A stretch of DNA of 64,000 bases from Balanoglossus misakiensis. Its lineage: Eukaryota > Hemichordata. Below the pieces are notes generated by a model that saw nothing but the letters and a program-made list of their open reading frames with translations, was not told where the DNA came from and searched no databases. Location: positions 5,084,001 through 5,148,000 of the forward strand of contig CM082589.2 of NCBI GenBank assembly GCA_040954595.2, given 5' to 3'. The stretch's first letter is position 1. The number at the start of each line of letters is the position of its first letter. Shown in pieces: positions 8,437 through 23,606 of the stretch. Made by a program: the position numbers and the translations under genes.

Positions 8437-11246
8437 GCAAGTACAAAGTACATGTATATGTATACACCTCACTGTATAAAGCTGTTCACAGTAGTTGTTC
8501 ACACCTCTCAAGACGCAAATCTTAGAATCTAGTGATTTATTGCAAAGTGGGTATCTCTATCACAGCCCGACTTCTCTTTTAAATTGCAAAATCGATTGCA
8601 ACGCCCAGAAATAGAAAGACGTGTACGCAGACTGTGCGAGATGAGCCAGTGCACGTTGTGCATCACCTGATTGGTCACATGACACATTTAAAGGTCACGT
8701 TATCCTCGACGGCACGTGGGGTCATTTTGTCGAGAGACTGACTGCAGTACCACGATCGCAATTACAATGGCAGGTGTTGTTCGTAAAATAGTGAAAACTT
8801 CCAACGCCCCAGCGGGCGCTGGACCCTACAGGTAAGCTCGCACACTTCCATGGATAAAAGAAGCAAGACCGGCTCGACATGCTTCATGGTTCTGTTCGAC
8901 CCCGGGGTTCGACCACGGTACGGTCGCGTCGCTTGACCTTTGCGATTGCACAGGTCGCACTGTACTTGGCAGCGCTTATAATATAATAGTGAATAGAGAG
9001 ATTATTATATCATAAGCGCTGCCAACTACGCACGGTGCGATGAGTTTTCTAAGCAGTATTTGCTCAATGTCAAAATGTCTAAGCCCTGGGGTTTTATTTG
9101 CTATATAGGTATGAATTATTCATGACCAAAATAGCCAATGGCAGATCATCTTGCATTTTGTACATCACCAACATTTTGATAGTAGTAATTTAATTGGTTC
9201 TTGGTCTCAGAAAGGAGACATTATTGATGACCCACCTTCAGTTTTTACAAAATCAGTTGTGGAGAAAAAGAATTTAGTGTAGTGGACATTCTAGGACCCA
9301 TTGTATCGTACAATATGGCACATACAGTCAGGAAATATGTCAATTTCCGACCAGACTTGGCCAAATTTCCCCTCAGGTTAGTAAAATAATACTCTTTGTC
9401 AATCATTCTGATGCACATAAAAAATTTATTTTGTTTGTTTGTAATTTTTGGCCTTAGCTTTACTTTCTTATTTAGACTTTGAACTAATGGATGACCTTAT
9501 TGTCAACTTCAGTGGGTGCTGGCCTAATGTTGTACACAATCTGCCAGACTTCAGCCCTGTGTGGATTATGCAATGTCACGTGAGAGGCATTGTGTTGAGT
9601 TCAATGAGGTCAGTCAGGTCACCCACAGTTGAAAAAGTGACACAGTCTGGTGATCAAGCATATTCAGTATGACCAGGTCATCTTGTCTAGGGCAGTGCAG
9701 GCCTCATTGTCCGTTCCTCTCATTCCCTGCATGGTGTATACATGACAGATATTTCTCATGTGTAGAAATAACTCTGAAACATGTCTGAGCCGGTTAGTTG
9801 GTTCATTAAGCAGATGGAAAAGTGGTCATGAATAATTACAGTTTGTGCTGATGCATATTCATAAATAAATTTGCAATCAAATTCATAAGGACTTTTGCTC
9901 TTTTCCTTTTTTTTATCTGGCTTTTTTGTTTGTTTTTCACAGCCAAGCAGTCATAGTTGACAGGACCATGTACATATCAGGTCAAATTGGACAAGACCTC
10001 TCTGGGAATCTGGTTTCTGAGAAAGTAGAAGACCAGACTGACCAGGTTTGTCAGAGAATCATGCATTTGTATGTATTGTTTATCTGAAAAATATCAGTTC
10101 TGATTGTATGACATGAAAAACATTATTTTATTCACTGATTCAGAGCAAGAAAGAAAGAAGAAAGAGCATTTATGCCCAATAAAAAGAAATAGGATGATGA
10201 AAAAAAAGTTCCATCTCTAGAGGGCGTTTTCCACAGGTCATCTTCATATGTTACTTGCATGTAAATAGTAAGAGGGACTTAATTTTGTAAACCAATTTGT
10301 GATTTCTAGGCTTTGAAGAACATGGGTGAAATCCTGAAAAGCCAGGGCTGTGATTTTTCCAATGGTGAGTACATTGAACAAGAAGTAAAAAATTAAAAAT
10401 AAGTACATTTACCTGCACATTTTCTCATTGTTTCTCATTCTGTATCAATTATGATATTTTTTCTACTCTATAAAACATGTTAAACACCTAGTATTCAGTT
10501 ACCTACCAGCTCTCATGAAACCTGCTTTTCGAGGAGACAGGCAACACATTTATCACAATAATTTGGTGTAGGAAAATCTTTCATCGTTGTCTTTCAGTTG
10601 TGAAATGCACTGTGCTGTTAGCGGACATCAATGAATGGGGCACGGTTAATGAAGTCTACAAGAAATGTAAGTAATTTTTTGTCTTAAACAAATTTCAGAA
10701 ACAGGCAGGAATATTTCTTTGAAAAAGGGTGCGTGGATCATTGTATTACTCCTTGATTTGCTGTGTTGTGACGTTTGATATTGAGTCTATCAACTTGCTG
10801 CAGTTGATGCTTAAAACAAAAAAGTTAACTTAGTATGTTTTGAAGAAGGTCACGTCTTTAAATGTGGATTTTCTTGTCTTTTTCCAGTTTTCCAAGCACC
10901 GTACCCTGCTCGTGCTGCCTACCAAGCAGGTGCCTTGCCTAAAGTAAGCAGTGTTTGGTCACCTTTCTTCCATTTTCTGTGCTGTCAAAATTTCTTGTTG
11001 TACTCTATTACATATCCAGCGAAATACAGTCATGCAACACACAATTAGGAAACTTTAATGTAAAGACTAAGAAATGAAATCATAATTAGCAAGATGTTCA
11101 CATGTGGGCAGTTTGACTTGTTTGTGTTTATGTCATCAGTTTCACCATTTAAGTTTACATTTTGTGTCTTGCAGAGTGCCAGGGTGGAGATAGAGGCCAT
11201 TGCAGTACTTGGTCCAATCGTGGATGTCGCTGGGAATAAACTGTAA
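8372..11246 (+). CDS. RIDA: RIDA (UK114/HRSP12), reactive enamine/imine deaminase
   Basis: Small trimeric enzyme that hydrolyses reactive enamine and imine intermediates such as 2-aminoacrylate to ketoacids. A first coding exon (8372-8436 or 8767-8831) joins five shared exons: 9943-10045, 10310-10364, 10598-10666, 10888-10943, 11175-11246. Either gives 139 residues (human 137). Family marks: GPYS-QA across the first junction, MYISGQIG, ALKNMGEILKSQGCDFSNVV, TVLLADINEW, YPARAAYQAGALPK with the catalytic Arg, and VEIEAIAVLGP with the conserved Glu. The human-type Ala replaces the bacterial active-site Cys after PAR. All phases agree. An AATAAA follows at 11345. A third, more divergent first exon is possible at 9315. 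Confidence 0.93.
8660..8766 (+). promoter_or_regulatory. Candidate internal promoter of RIDA exon 1b
   Basis: Upstream of exon 1b are an inverted CCAAT box (ATTGG within 8669-8676), a TATA-like ATTTAAA beginning at 8686 and a CACGTG E-box at 8713-8718. This suggests that exon 1b has its own transcription start. Inferred from motifs only. Confidence 0.4.
8767..8831 (+). CDS. RIDA: RIDA alternative first exon 1b
   Basis: It encodes MAGVVRKIVKTSNAPAGAGP followed by Tyr and a split Ser codon, with a canonical AG|GTAAGC donor, the same length (65 bases) and the same phase 2 as exon 1a. The conserved GPYSQA of RidA is rebuilt when joined to 9943. The resemblance to exon 1a points to a tandem duplication of the first exon with its promoter. 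Confidence 0.8.
8955..9040. repeat. 86-base near-perfect hairpin in a RIDA 5' intron
   Basis: Arms 8966-8988 and 9003-9025 pair over 23 bases with a single A/C mismatch, with a 14-base loop. Farther out TCGCAC (8955-8960) pairs with GTGCGA (9035-9040) around an asymmetric internal loop. The size is that of a microRNA precursor, but a tiny foldback transposon is equally possible. Confidence 0.6.
9114..9837. repeat. 15-base perfect inverted repeats 694 bases apart, around RIDA exon 1c
   Basis: AATTATTCATGACCA (9114-9128) and its exact complement TGGTCATGAATAATT (9823-9837) face each other. They could be the ends of an old transposon, but no target-site duplication is visible. Confidence 0.3.
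9315..9376 (+). CDS. RIDA: Possible third RIDA first exon 1c, divergent
   Basis: ATG opens a 62-base frame, MAHTVRKYVNFRPDLAKFPL plus a split codon, that ends at AG|GTTAGT in phase 2, matching the acceptor at 9943. The beginning (MA..VRK.V) resembles exons 1a and 1b, but the GPYS segment is replaced by FPLS, so the isoform would lose the conserved Tyr near the active site. It may be a decayed copy or a chance frame. Confidence 0.4.
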
Positions 11247-11344
11247 ATGTCTTCTTCTTTCGTGGTCGTGGTTTTTTAGCTTTTCTCTCTCAGTCGGTCA
11301 ACCCTTTGCTATTCCTGTTTGATTACACTTATGTGTTTATACCA

Positions 11345-11350
11345 AATAAA
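11345..11350 (+). terminator. Poly(A) signal AATAAA of RIDA
   Basis: Canonical hexamer about 100 bases after the stop codon, with no competing signal before it. Confidence 0.6.
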
Positions 11351-13566
11351 ATTCCACACGCACAAAGTTTGTCAAGCCAAATGAGATTCATATGCAGTAT
11401 TCTTTTCCTATGTTCATCGTTTGCTTTTGTCATCAAATATGCAAATAAACTGGAATTTAACTAATCTAATTAGTTTCTTTTGGTTATTGGTAATATTATG
11501 GCATATAAAACCGCTTGTCAAATTTCTTTGAAATTTGGCGTGCTGGTCCGTGGGTGAAATCTACCATACGTGAGATTTGTTCAAATTGTAAGAGTCTGCA
11601 GTATAGTATTTTGTGGGTGGTATTTGTCTTTTTGGTAACTTTATCTCCAAATCCACTTGCCTGATTGCCGTGAAATGTCTGGGTATGCAGGTTCCAGGGT
11701 GTGGAATAAGTGACATTTGTCCGTGTCACAAGAGAAAATGGCCGTGCAATATATTTATTGAACACAACTGTATATCTCACTGTAATTCCAGCAAAGATAA
11801 CCTAAATGAATTAATTAGCACACATAAAATTAAATTGACATGCCTACAAAATATTAAAGCACATACAAATACATTCAAACAAACGTACAATTTGAGTCTG
11901 CATACGTAAATATGATTGGTTAATTTCGAGGGCACGACCCTTAACCATTTCCGCTTCGACCAATGGACACGGCTCTACTGAATTGTGGAGATCTGTGAAC
12001 TGAAAGCTGATTGGCTGAGTTGGTGGGCTTGGCCCCACGCATTCTGTTTTTATTTGACAAGGTCATCACGCGTAGTACTCGTTCACCGGTTTTTGCTGTC
12101 CAATTTCCTAGTGTGAAAGGTACACAGGAGAAACTCGTAAGTACACAGACTTAACTTAATGCTCTTATCATCAGTTTCTGAGGCAGAGTTTTAAAGAATG
12201 TGCTGCTCACGCCAAATGAACACTGTACAGAACTTGAAGAATGCCGCCGGCTAGATGCCCTACTTCTGCTAAGCTCCGCATGGCAGGAAGCCAGATGCGT
12301 AGCGCAGTCCATCATGTCAAAATGTACATGTTTTCTCACACCGATGGGCTGTTAAATAGCGACCGATCGCCTATGAAAGTGTCGCGGCACCGGAATCCCC
12401 TGCCCTTACATACCAAACAGGCGATTGGGGTACGCGTCGAGGCGGTGTTTTGGACCGGCGATTTTGGCGTAGTCGACGCAATGACTGTCATGGCGACACT
12501 CTCACTTCAACAAAACCCACTTCCATGATGGATGACTGTCATGTGGGTTCCCAGTTCGCGGTAATCCTGTAGCGCTCGATCGCCGGACAACACGTGGTAA
12601 AAACAAAACAAATCCACGTGGGACATAATACTGGTGTCCACCTCCAAAAATTGGCAGCTCCCCTGTTGTCATTATGTAAATAACTGTATGTACACCAAAT
12701 GTATTTAAATATGCGTACAAATTAAAATATATTACCCACGCAAAGTGAACACTTTCGACTTACCATATGGTACATGTATTAGATTACCATTTCTTAGCTG
12801 CGTCCTTCTTTCCCATCTTCTATCAATGGATAAAATCAGCTTGTTCTTTTGCCCGAAATCGGAATGATCAGCAATGTGACAACCTAAAGGGGAAAAAAAT
12901 ATTATTATTTACTTGGGCTGGTGTTGCCTCTGACAATGCATTATCACCAAAATATTAAAGGTATACTGTATTGTCACCTACAGTATATGCAAATTAATTT
13001 AACCATAGTTACCATAGAAAGTTGAGATCTAGCCAATGATAGATTTTCAGGGGATGGCCATGTGAAAAAATGTGCCCCTACATGTATACGTATCTATGGC
13101 CAATCAAAGAAGTAGAGCATATTTAAAATTAGAGATGACCATATTCCTTGAGTACATGTATGTCAATAGTGATTGATACATCGAGTAATGGGAAGTATAA
13201 ACAGTTAACTTTGTATCGAGGTGATCCTCCAATTCAGGTGAACAGTCGGCATAGTTTTATGTGGAGACAAAGCTATTTTAATTATGGCATCATTTGATTT
13301 ACCACTTCATTGATTACAAGGATGCCACAGTCTATCAGTGATTAATCAGTTGCTTCAGGTAATTTGGAGTGAGCAGATGTGTGTGAAAGGTAACTCGTAC
13401 TACGAGACTGTGCTTTTGCCACACACAGAGACATACAAAAATCCAAATTGTGCTAGCGATCATATCTTGTACGCATTTTCATTTCACGAAATAAATTCAT
13501 CCGTGTTTCCTCTAACATTTTCTCCCTAACAGTGTTGCTAATACAGGAAGAAAATCAAAATTTACA
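11351..13566. other. RIDA-TDH intergenic stretch with candidate TDH promoter and untranslated exon
   Basis: No coding gene is supported. CCAAT-type motifs cluster near 11916, 11961 and 12009. A strong donor (CTC|GTAAGT, exon end 12136) and an acceptor at 13531-13532, 34 bases before the TDH start, fit an untranslated TDH first exon near 12070-12136. A 9-base inverted repeat sits at 12962-12987. Confidence 0.4.
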
Positions 13567-17486
<3,920 letters not shown>

Positions 17487-19154
17487 AGCCATAGATGAAG
17501 GATTTTGAGATTTGCGCGCAGGATCACCAACCACTCCATTCAAGACTGATTCTTCGTTTCTCATCCGAGTTGAGACACCTGTTTTCAGTGACTGCGGCTT
17601 GTGTGAAAGCTTGATCAAGTTCATTTCGAAACTAATTGTATAGTCTCTCAAACTCCAAAACAGCAGGTAGTACTATGTACCTACCAATTCAGTGAGCTAT
17701 CGTGTATTTATTAACTGAAACAAGAGGAAATTTTCACTTTTCTGATCAGCCGTGAAACAAAGAACAAACTCTGTGTTTCCAGCTTTTGGTATTTATTTTA
17801 AGTCACAAGATTTTCGTATTAAATTAACCCTGTGTGAGAGAGTTGATCACTTCATTTCAGCGAACACTTGTTAACATTTACTGATTTTCTGCTGGTTGTA
17901 AGCAGCAAATTACGACTTTGCTGCAAGTAACATAAAAAAGTGAAAATATCATGTCATAAAAATTGGAATTGAACCAAGCATTGGTAGTCAGACAGTTTCT
18001 GTGCAAAATTTGACGAAACAATCCTATTCGTACCTTGGTAAAGGTGACATGATGTTTCAAAGGTCCATCCATGTTTGCCTGCATGTATGCATCCGTCCAT
18101 ACAAGGGGCATTAGTCAAATTTTGCATTTAGACAAAAGACCTACAGATGTGTTCACATGTATCAATTTAACATTCTACTGTAAGATGTACAATGTACATA
18201 AGTCATGTATTTTGCATCATGATCCAATGTGGCTATCAGTTGTATCCAGATTTAAATTTCAGTTTAATGCTGATTGCTCATGCATGTGTAAATTTTATTT
18301 TTCTATATAAAAGTAGATTTGTTTAGTGTGTTTTTAGTAACCTACAAAGTGGTTGTTATTCGCACAAGCTAAGTGCAAAGGTAGGTTACCTGTCAATCAT
18401 TGTGCTTGATTGATTTAGGTGGCCGTGTTACAGACACTCTGATCTTGTCAAAAATAAGTCATCCTATGTACTAAAATTAGAATGAAAACATTTAAAATTG
18501 CTTTTGACATTTATATGCACATAGTTTTTTTGGTATACATGTATTTTTAACAAAGTAAGCAACACAGAATCAAGGCTTGACAAATTTTCCAGATATGCGT
18601 ATTCCACATAGAATGTACCATATGTTATTTCCCAGGGGAAAAAAATTGTCACTCTGAAGTGTTAGATCTAGGCATGAATGGTCACTGTGTGGGGTGGCCG
18701 TGGAATGAGTTTGAAACTCGGCAACTTTGTGAAATTATGCGAACTAAATTATTATAAGTGATTGACCGTAATTTAGCTGTGTCAGAAAACGAAGCTTAAC
18801 TCACCCACCATTTGTGGACTTTGTACACAGTCATATTGTTCGATGATGTTGCCATTCTCCCAGGCTGAAATCAACCATTCTTTCAGTGTAATTCGAGCAA
18901 CATGCAGAGCCTATATAATCCTCACACCGATGTTATAACACCACATCTGTATGCAGATGTATGAATATCTGGCAACATGTACACTTAGTGGCTAAACTTC
19001 TCGGCTAAAGCAACCGTGGTAGAACCCCATCCAGTAGATCTTACCCTGTGATAGAAGGACAATGGTGTAAACACTTGTCATTTTACTGAATAGAAGATGG
19101 ATTATATTGATAAGGTGTTCAGGCAAAGTCCACAGGCTGCATAAACTCTGAACT

Positions 19155-19185
19155 CCCCCCCCCCCCCCCCCCAAAAAAAAAAAAA
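19155..19185. repeat. Poly(C)18-poly(A)13 tract
   Basis: Eighteen C followed directly by thirteen A, then an AAAG-rich tail. Simple low-complexity sequence. Confidence 0.9.
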
Positions 19186-19796
19186 GAAAGAAAAAAGAAA
19201 AACGTTAAGGCTGTTGTATAGAGGCAGCACAACTTCAAGGATTTTGGCCACCTTTGCAAATTCAGCCACAAAGTTGCTATTCACAAATTTTCAGTCGGTG
19301 GCCACTTGAACTAAGTACCACATGTCCTTTAGAAGACTAAGGCATGACGTATGACTATTTATGGATATATGTAAATTAAAGGGGATTGTATTCCTTTAAT
19401 TGTAACCTCATCACAGAAAAGAAAGTACTGTATCACTGAGAAGTTTTGTTCCTGTAGTTGAGACAGACCTTATTTTGTCAAAGGACAGTTCAGCCAAATA
19501 TTTCAAGCATATACTTTATATCATTTCACTATTGATTGGCCAACCACAGTGTGTTTATGGTGTACCACATACCCAGTACATATCAATAACAATGCATAAG
19601 TAACAATGCATAAACATGCCAAACAATGCAAAGAAAATTGAAATTTGGGCAATTTATGTTTTATGCTGTGACACGCCATGCATACATACTGGGAAATGTC
19701 TTGGTTTACAGAACTTGCCGAGTTGACTCTATTAACATGATTATACCTAAGCATTAATTGTATACATTTTAGTTCTGTTGGTTTTCTATCATTATT

Positions 19797-19828
19797 TTTG
19801 TTTGTTTGTTTGTTTGTTTGTTTGTTTG
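19797..19828. repeat. (TTTG)n microsatellite
   Basis: Eight TTTG units in the intergenic stretch after TDH. Confidence 0.9.
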
Positions 19829-21353
19829 CATTTTCCTTGCCATTATTTCTGCGTGCTTTCTTTTTCAGAGTACAGTACTAGTATAAGATACTTTTTAACT
19901 TAAAATATTATCTTGTATATATGACTTGTGTTAAGCTTTGGGAATGTTCAAAAAGATTTGCAGTTTCCCTTTAAAGGGACATTATCTGTAACTTTTGGCT
20001 TTATTTTCAGTATTTTTTCTTCTGTGTGTCAGACTCATTTCTTGCTCCACTCCAAACAGCATGCTAATGATAAACCAAGTACTCCATATGCATGTCTCAA
20101 AATAGCCTGTATTTGTGTAACAGCGATTGTTATTGTTGACAAATGACTTCTGGTCCTGACTTGAGTGCAAATTTTACACAATAACAATGCTCACTATACA
20201 CATCTAGGTTGTGTTGATAAGCTAAACATCAGACATTTCATCATGTTTCAGGAATTTGAACAACAAACTGTGGTATATACACGAAATGAAACTATTGAAA
20301 ACTTAGCTTTATTTATGTGATGTGGATATTTTAACAGGTGTAGATATTTTATTAGTGTGTTCTGGGATATTTTTATTTTGGCATTAGGTTGATTTGATAG
20401 AATTTATGTTCATTATATATGCAGTGAAATAAATATTTAAACTTAAGAAAAACATAGGTGTGCATGTATTTAAGTATGCAATTTCTGATTTAAGATTTTG
20501 CATTGGAATGACACACAATTTCGTAATTTTCCCAACCATCTTCAAAAGAATATATTTGGCGAAACCCGCATATTTTCGTTTGTTCTAAAAAAAAGAGCAA
20601 TGGCACTAAAACAAAAGAACTTCCACCTTTAGACTCGTGTGTATATTTCTACAAGTTTTGGACTTTGTCCTCAAGAGTAAAGAGGGAAACCCCAGCGCAA
20701 ACAAACAGTAAATATGAAAACGAGGCGGGGGCTCCCCCAGTGGTTTCCGTCGTACCTTTGTGTGTATATGTTGGGATCTCTGAATATTCAACGCTACGCC
20801 GACCAGCCCTCACGACGAGTGGATGAAAACGGTATGTATCAGCGTGTATGTGCTCTTTCTCAGCTCAATAAATATATATTCATGTAAGCTGTCCCGTAAT
20901 ATTAGTTGCTTTGAACTTGGAGTCGGATTCGACTGTTGCAAATCTGTACCTGTGGTTAGTCTATGACATTGACTTGAAAGATTCAGTCGAGTTGAGTCGA
21001 GTAGTATTAATGCCATTATAGCTCGAGGTTTTGCCTGGTATTGTAAGTGGATTGCAAAATCAGACACACAAAGCAAACCCTCGAGGTACAGTATTCAGCA
21101 CAGGCGTTCCATGACAACCGCGTTTGTCAGAAACAGGCTCTCCGTATCAACAACTTGAAGTTGAAGCCCCATTGATACAACTGTAAAGTCATGTAGTTGA
21201 GTGGGGTTTTCGAGTTGTTGATTGCGGAGCCTGTGGTCAAATGTGGGGTTTTATCTCCGTATTGTATTAATATGTAGTATAAAAGGTGAATTAAGAAAGA
21301 CAACGCCCCCTTGATTATACACGTACCATTTCCCTGCAATGTAGAGGTCCAAC

Positions 21354-21401
21354 TTCACCATAGAATACAACTGGTTTGGACCAAACCATGGTGTGAAAAG
21401 G
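21354..21401. repeat. Short palindromic repeat, copy 2
   Basis: Contains GGTTTGGACCAAACC, a perfect palindrome around one base, enclosed by CACCAT and ATGGTG. It shares its ends with the copy at 5805-5840. Confidence 0.4.
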
Positions 21402-23511
21402 TAAAATACTGGTAGGGGAACTGCCCGTCAATCACATTCTATATTGTGCATGAACAACCAATTAACGGTAACACAAAGTGGGTAAAAGATAGCAGCACCA
21501 TTATAACAGTTTTTATGAGAACCATGTGATTATGTCAACCATTAGCAATAAAATTGAACACTATCGAAATAATTGGAAATGAACTGATTGGAAATTGAAA
21601 ATTAATGAAATGATTGGAAATGAACAAAATGATCCAAGAATGCTGCAATTATTTCGTTAATTTCCGAGCATTTTCCAACATGAAGTATAAGTAGGTATAG
21701 TATTTACTGTTGAAGGTCATCAAAATAAATTTCCTGTGTCATGTTGATTGCAACTGTACTAATTTGAATAGCAACGTTACCCGTTATTTAATTTCGTCTG
21801 GCTGGCTCTCCAACCAGCCAATCATTTCCATTCATAAACTGATCAACCAAATTTCAATTCACCAATAGTGTTGTTCAGCATTCTACCTTTCACACTTTTG
21901 CTCAGTCACTCTGTATTTAAAAGCAAAAAAGCATGAAGCAACCTTTCAGTTCAAGCCTGTAGCCTGAACGGTAACACTGAGGTTCTCTGTGTTTACAGGT
22001 TAGTATATTCTGACAATTTTACTGCCAGGTTTATGCATAAGACATTTTGTAGGTGATGAATTTTCACGTCCTAGAGTATTTCATAAATAAGTTTCTGTAT
22101 TAGGTTTAATGTGAAGTCCCAGATAATTCAAGTTTCTTCCTCGATTCAATGTATTTTATCTTCAAACTGTCTGATTTCAATATGAGTTTTGAATCTAATT
22201 TGTACCATATGTCAGTATAAACCTGTAGCTAGAATTGCAATTTGAACTTCTGTAAGTTTTCAGTTTCTGTATGTTCAGCACGATAAGTGTTGTTGCTTGT
22301 TTTCTAACGTGAGCTGACTGTGCAGTGACGACCGTTTTCAATATTTTTGCTAATTTTTGATATTTTTCGCTATTACTGATATATGTCAATCACTCAGAAT
22401 TTCTTCAATATGTTTCTTCCACTTTGTGTAACAAAATATTTTGTCTTCCAATGCACATTGACATCAGAACAGAAAAGTCAAATCTGTCCTTTCAGTTGTC
22501 AAAATCAAGTATAATTTGAGCACAGGGTATGTATGAATTTCACATGGAGGGAAAATCTTATGAAAAACACACCCACTTTGTCCATTTGGGCGATTATTAG
22601 TTACTAAAATCTATTATCTGCCTTTGTTCATTTCTTGTAACTCAACACCAGTCTGCTGATAGATATAAATGGCCAATAAAAAAGACCCAATTATTGTATT
22701 TTTCTAGTAATGCAAGCAGAAGAGTGAAAAGGAAATTGTAAGGATAGGTAATTAAATTGAATTAGGTTTTTAGCAACCTTTCACGTATACTAGTCCAGGT
22801 CTCAGCTGTAACAAAAAAAAATCCCACAAAAACATTGCAAAATGAAATTAAACCAATGTAGATAAGATTCAAGGGATAAAAATGAAAATTTTCAAGTCCA
22901 TAATTATAATTTGAAGACTGAAATTGTATTGGTGTCTGCCGACCTTTCTGTGATTTCGGGTTTCTATTAAAAAGAGAGAGAGTTACATGTATGGCTATTC
23001 CCCAAAGAAAGGTTATTCATTACATCTACACGTAGTTTCAATAAGCTGCATTGCTGGATCATCGGGTTTTGTTCCTAAAGTTTATTCTGGAACATTCCCT
23101 GAAGAGACTCCCGGCAAGAATAAACACTAGCTTTAGAAAATTCAAAAATAAATTCTTTTGAGTGGCACAATGCTTGAATGTGTTTATCTGTTGCACCTCT
23201 GTTGGCAACTTCATCTAACCAGACAATGTAAGATTTGTGCAGTGCAGTTTTCAGTCGTATGTATACATGATTTGATTACTGAGGAGTTGTAGTGTAAATC
23301 CCACTCTTGTTATGATGTTATCTCAACTGAGTTAGTTCTCACACGTTTAAGCTATCCTAGAATGCCTCAAAGGGCACTGACCTCCACTCAGTTTGCATGC
23401 ACGGTAAATGCGAAAACGAACTACATGTGGTTTGATTGACACAAGTGGTTGGTTTAAATTGACTGGAGTCCACTCCAATCTACTGATGTGAAGATTGTAC
23501 TTAGTGTTTAT

Positions 23512-23512
<1 letters not shown>

Positions 23513-23584
<72 letters not shown>

Positions 23585-23606
23585 AATGACGAAGACGACG
23601 ATGATG
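23513..23606. repeat. Long (GAT)n microsatellite
   Basis: About 71 bases of perfect GAT units that decay into GAC/GAA variants. Read on the minus strand it gives a poly-Ser open frame, which is not a gene. Confidence 0.9.

Noticed and set aside
8895-8925. GGTTCGAC sequence as a tRNA B box
   Set aside because: No cloverleaf or A box can be formed around it.
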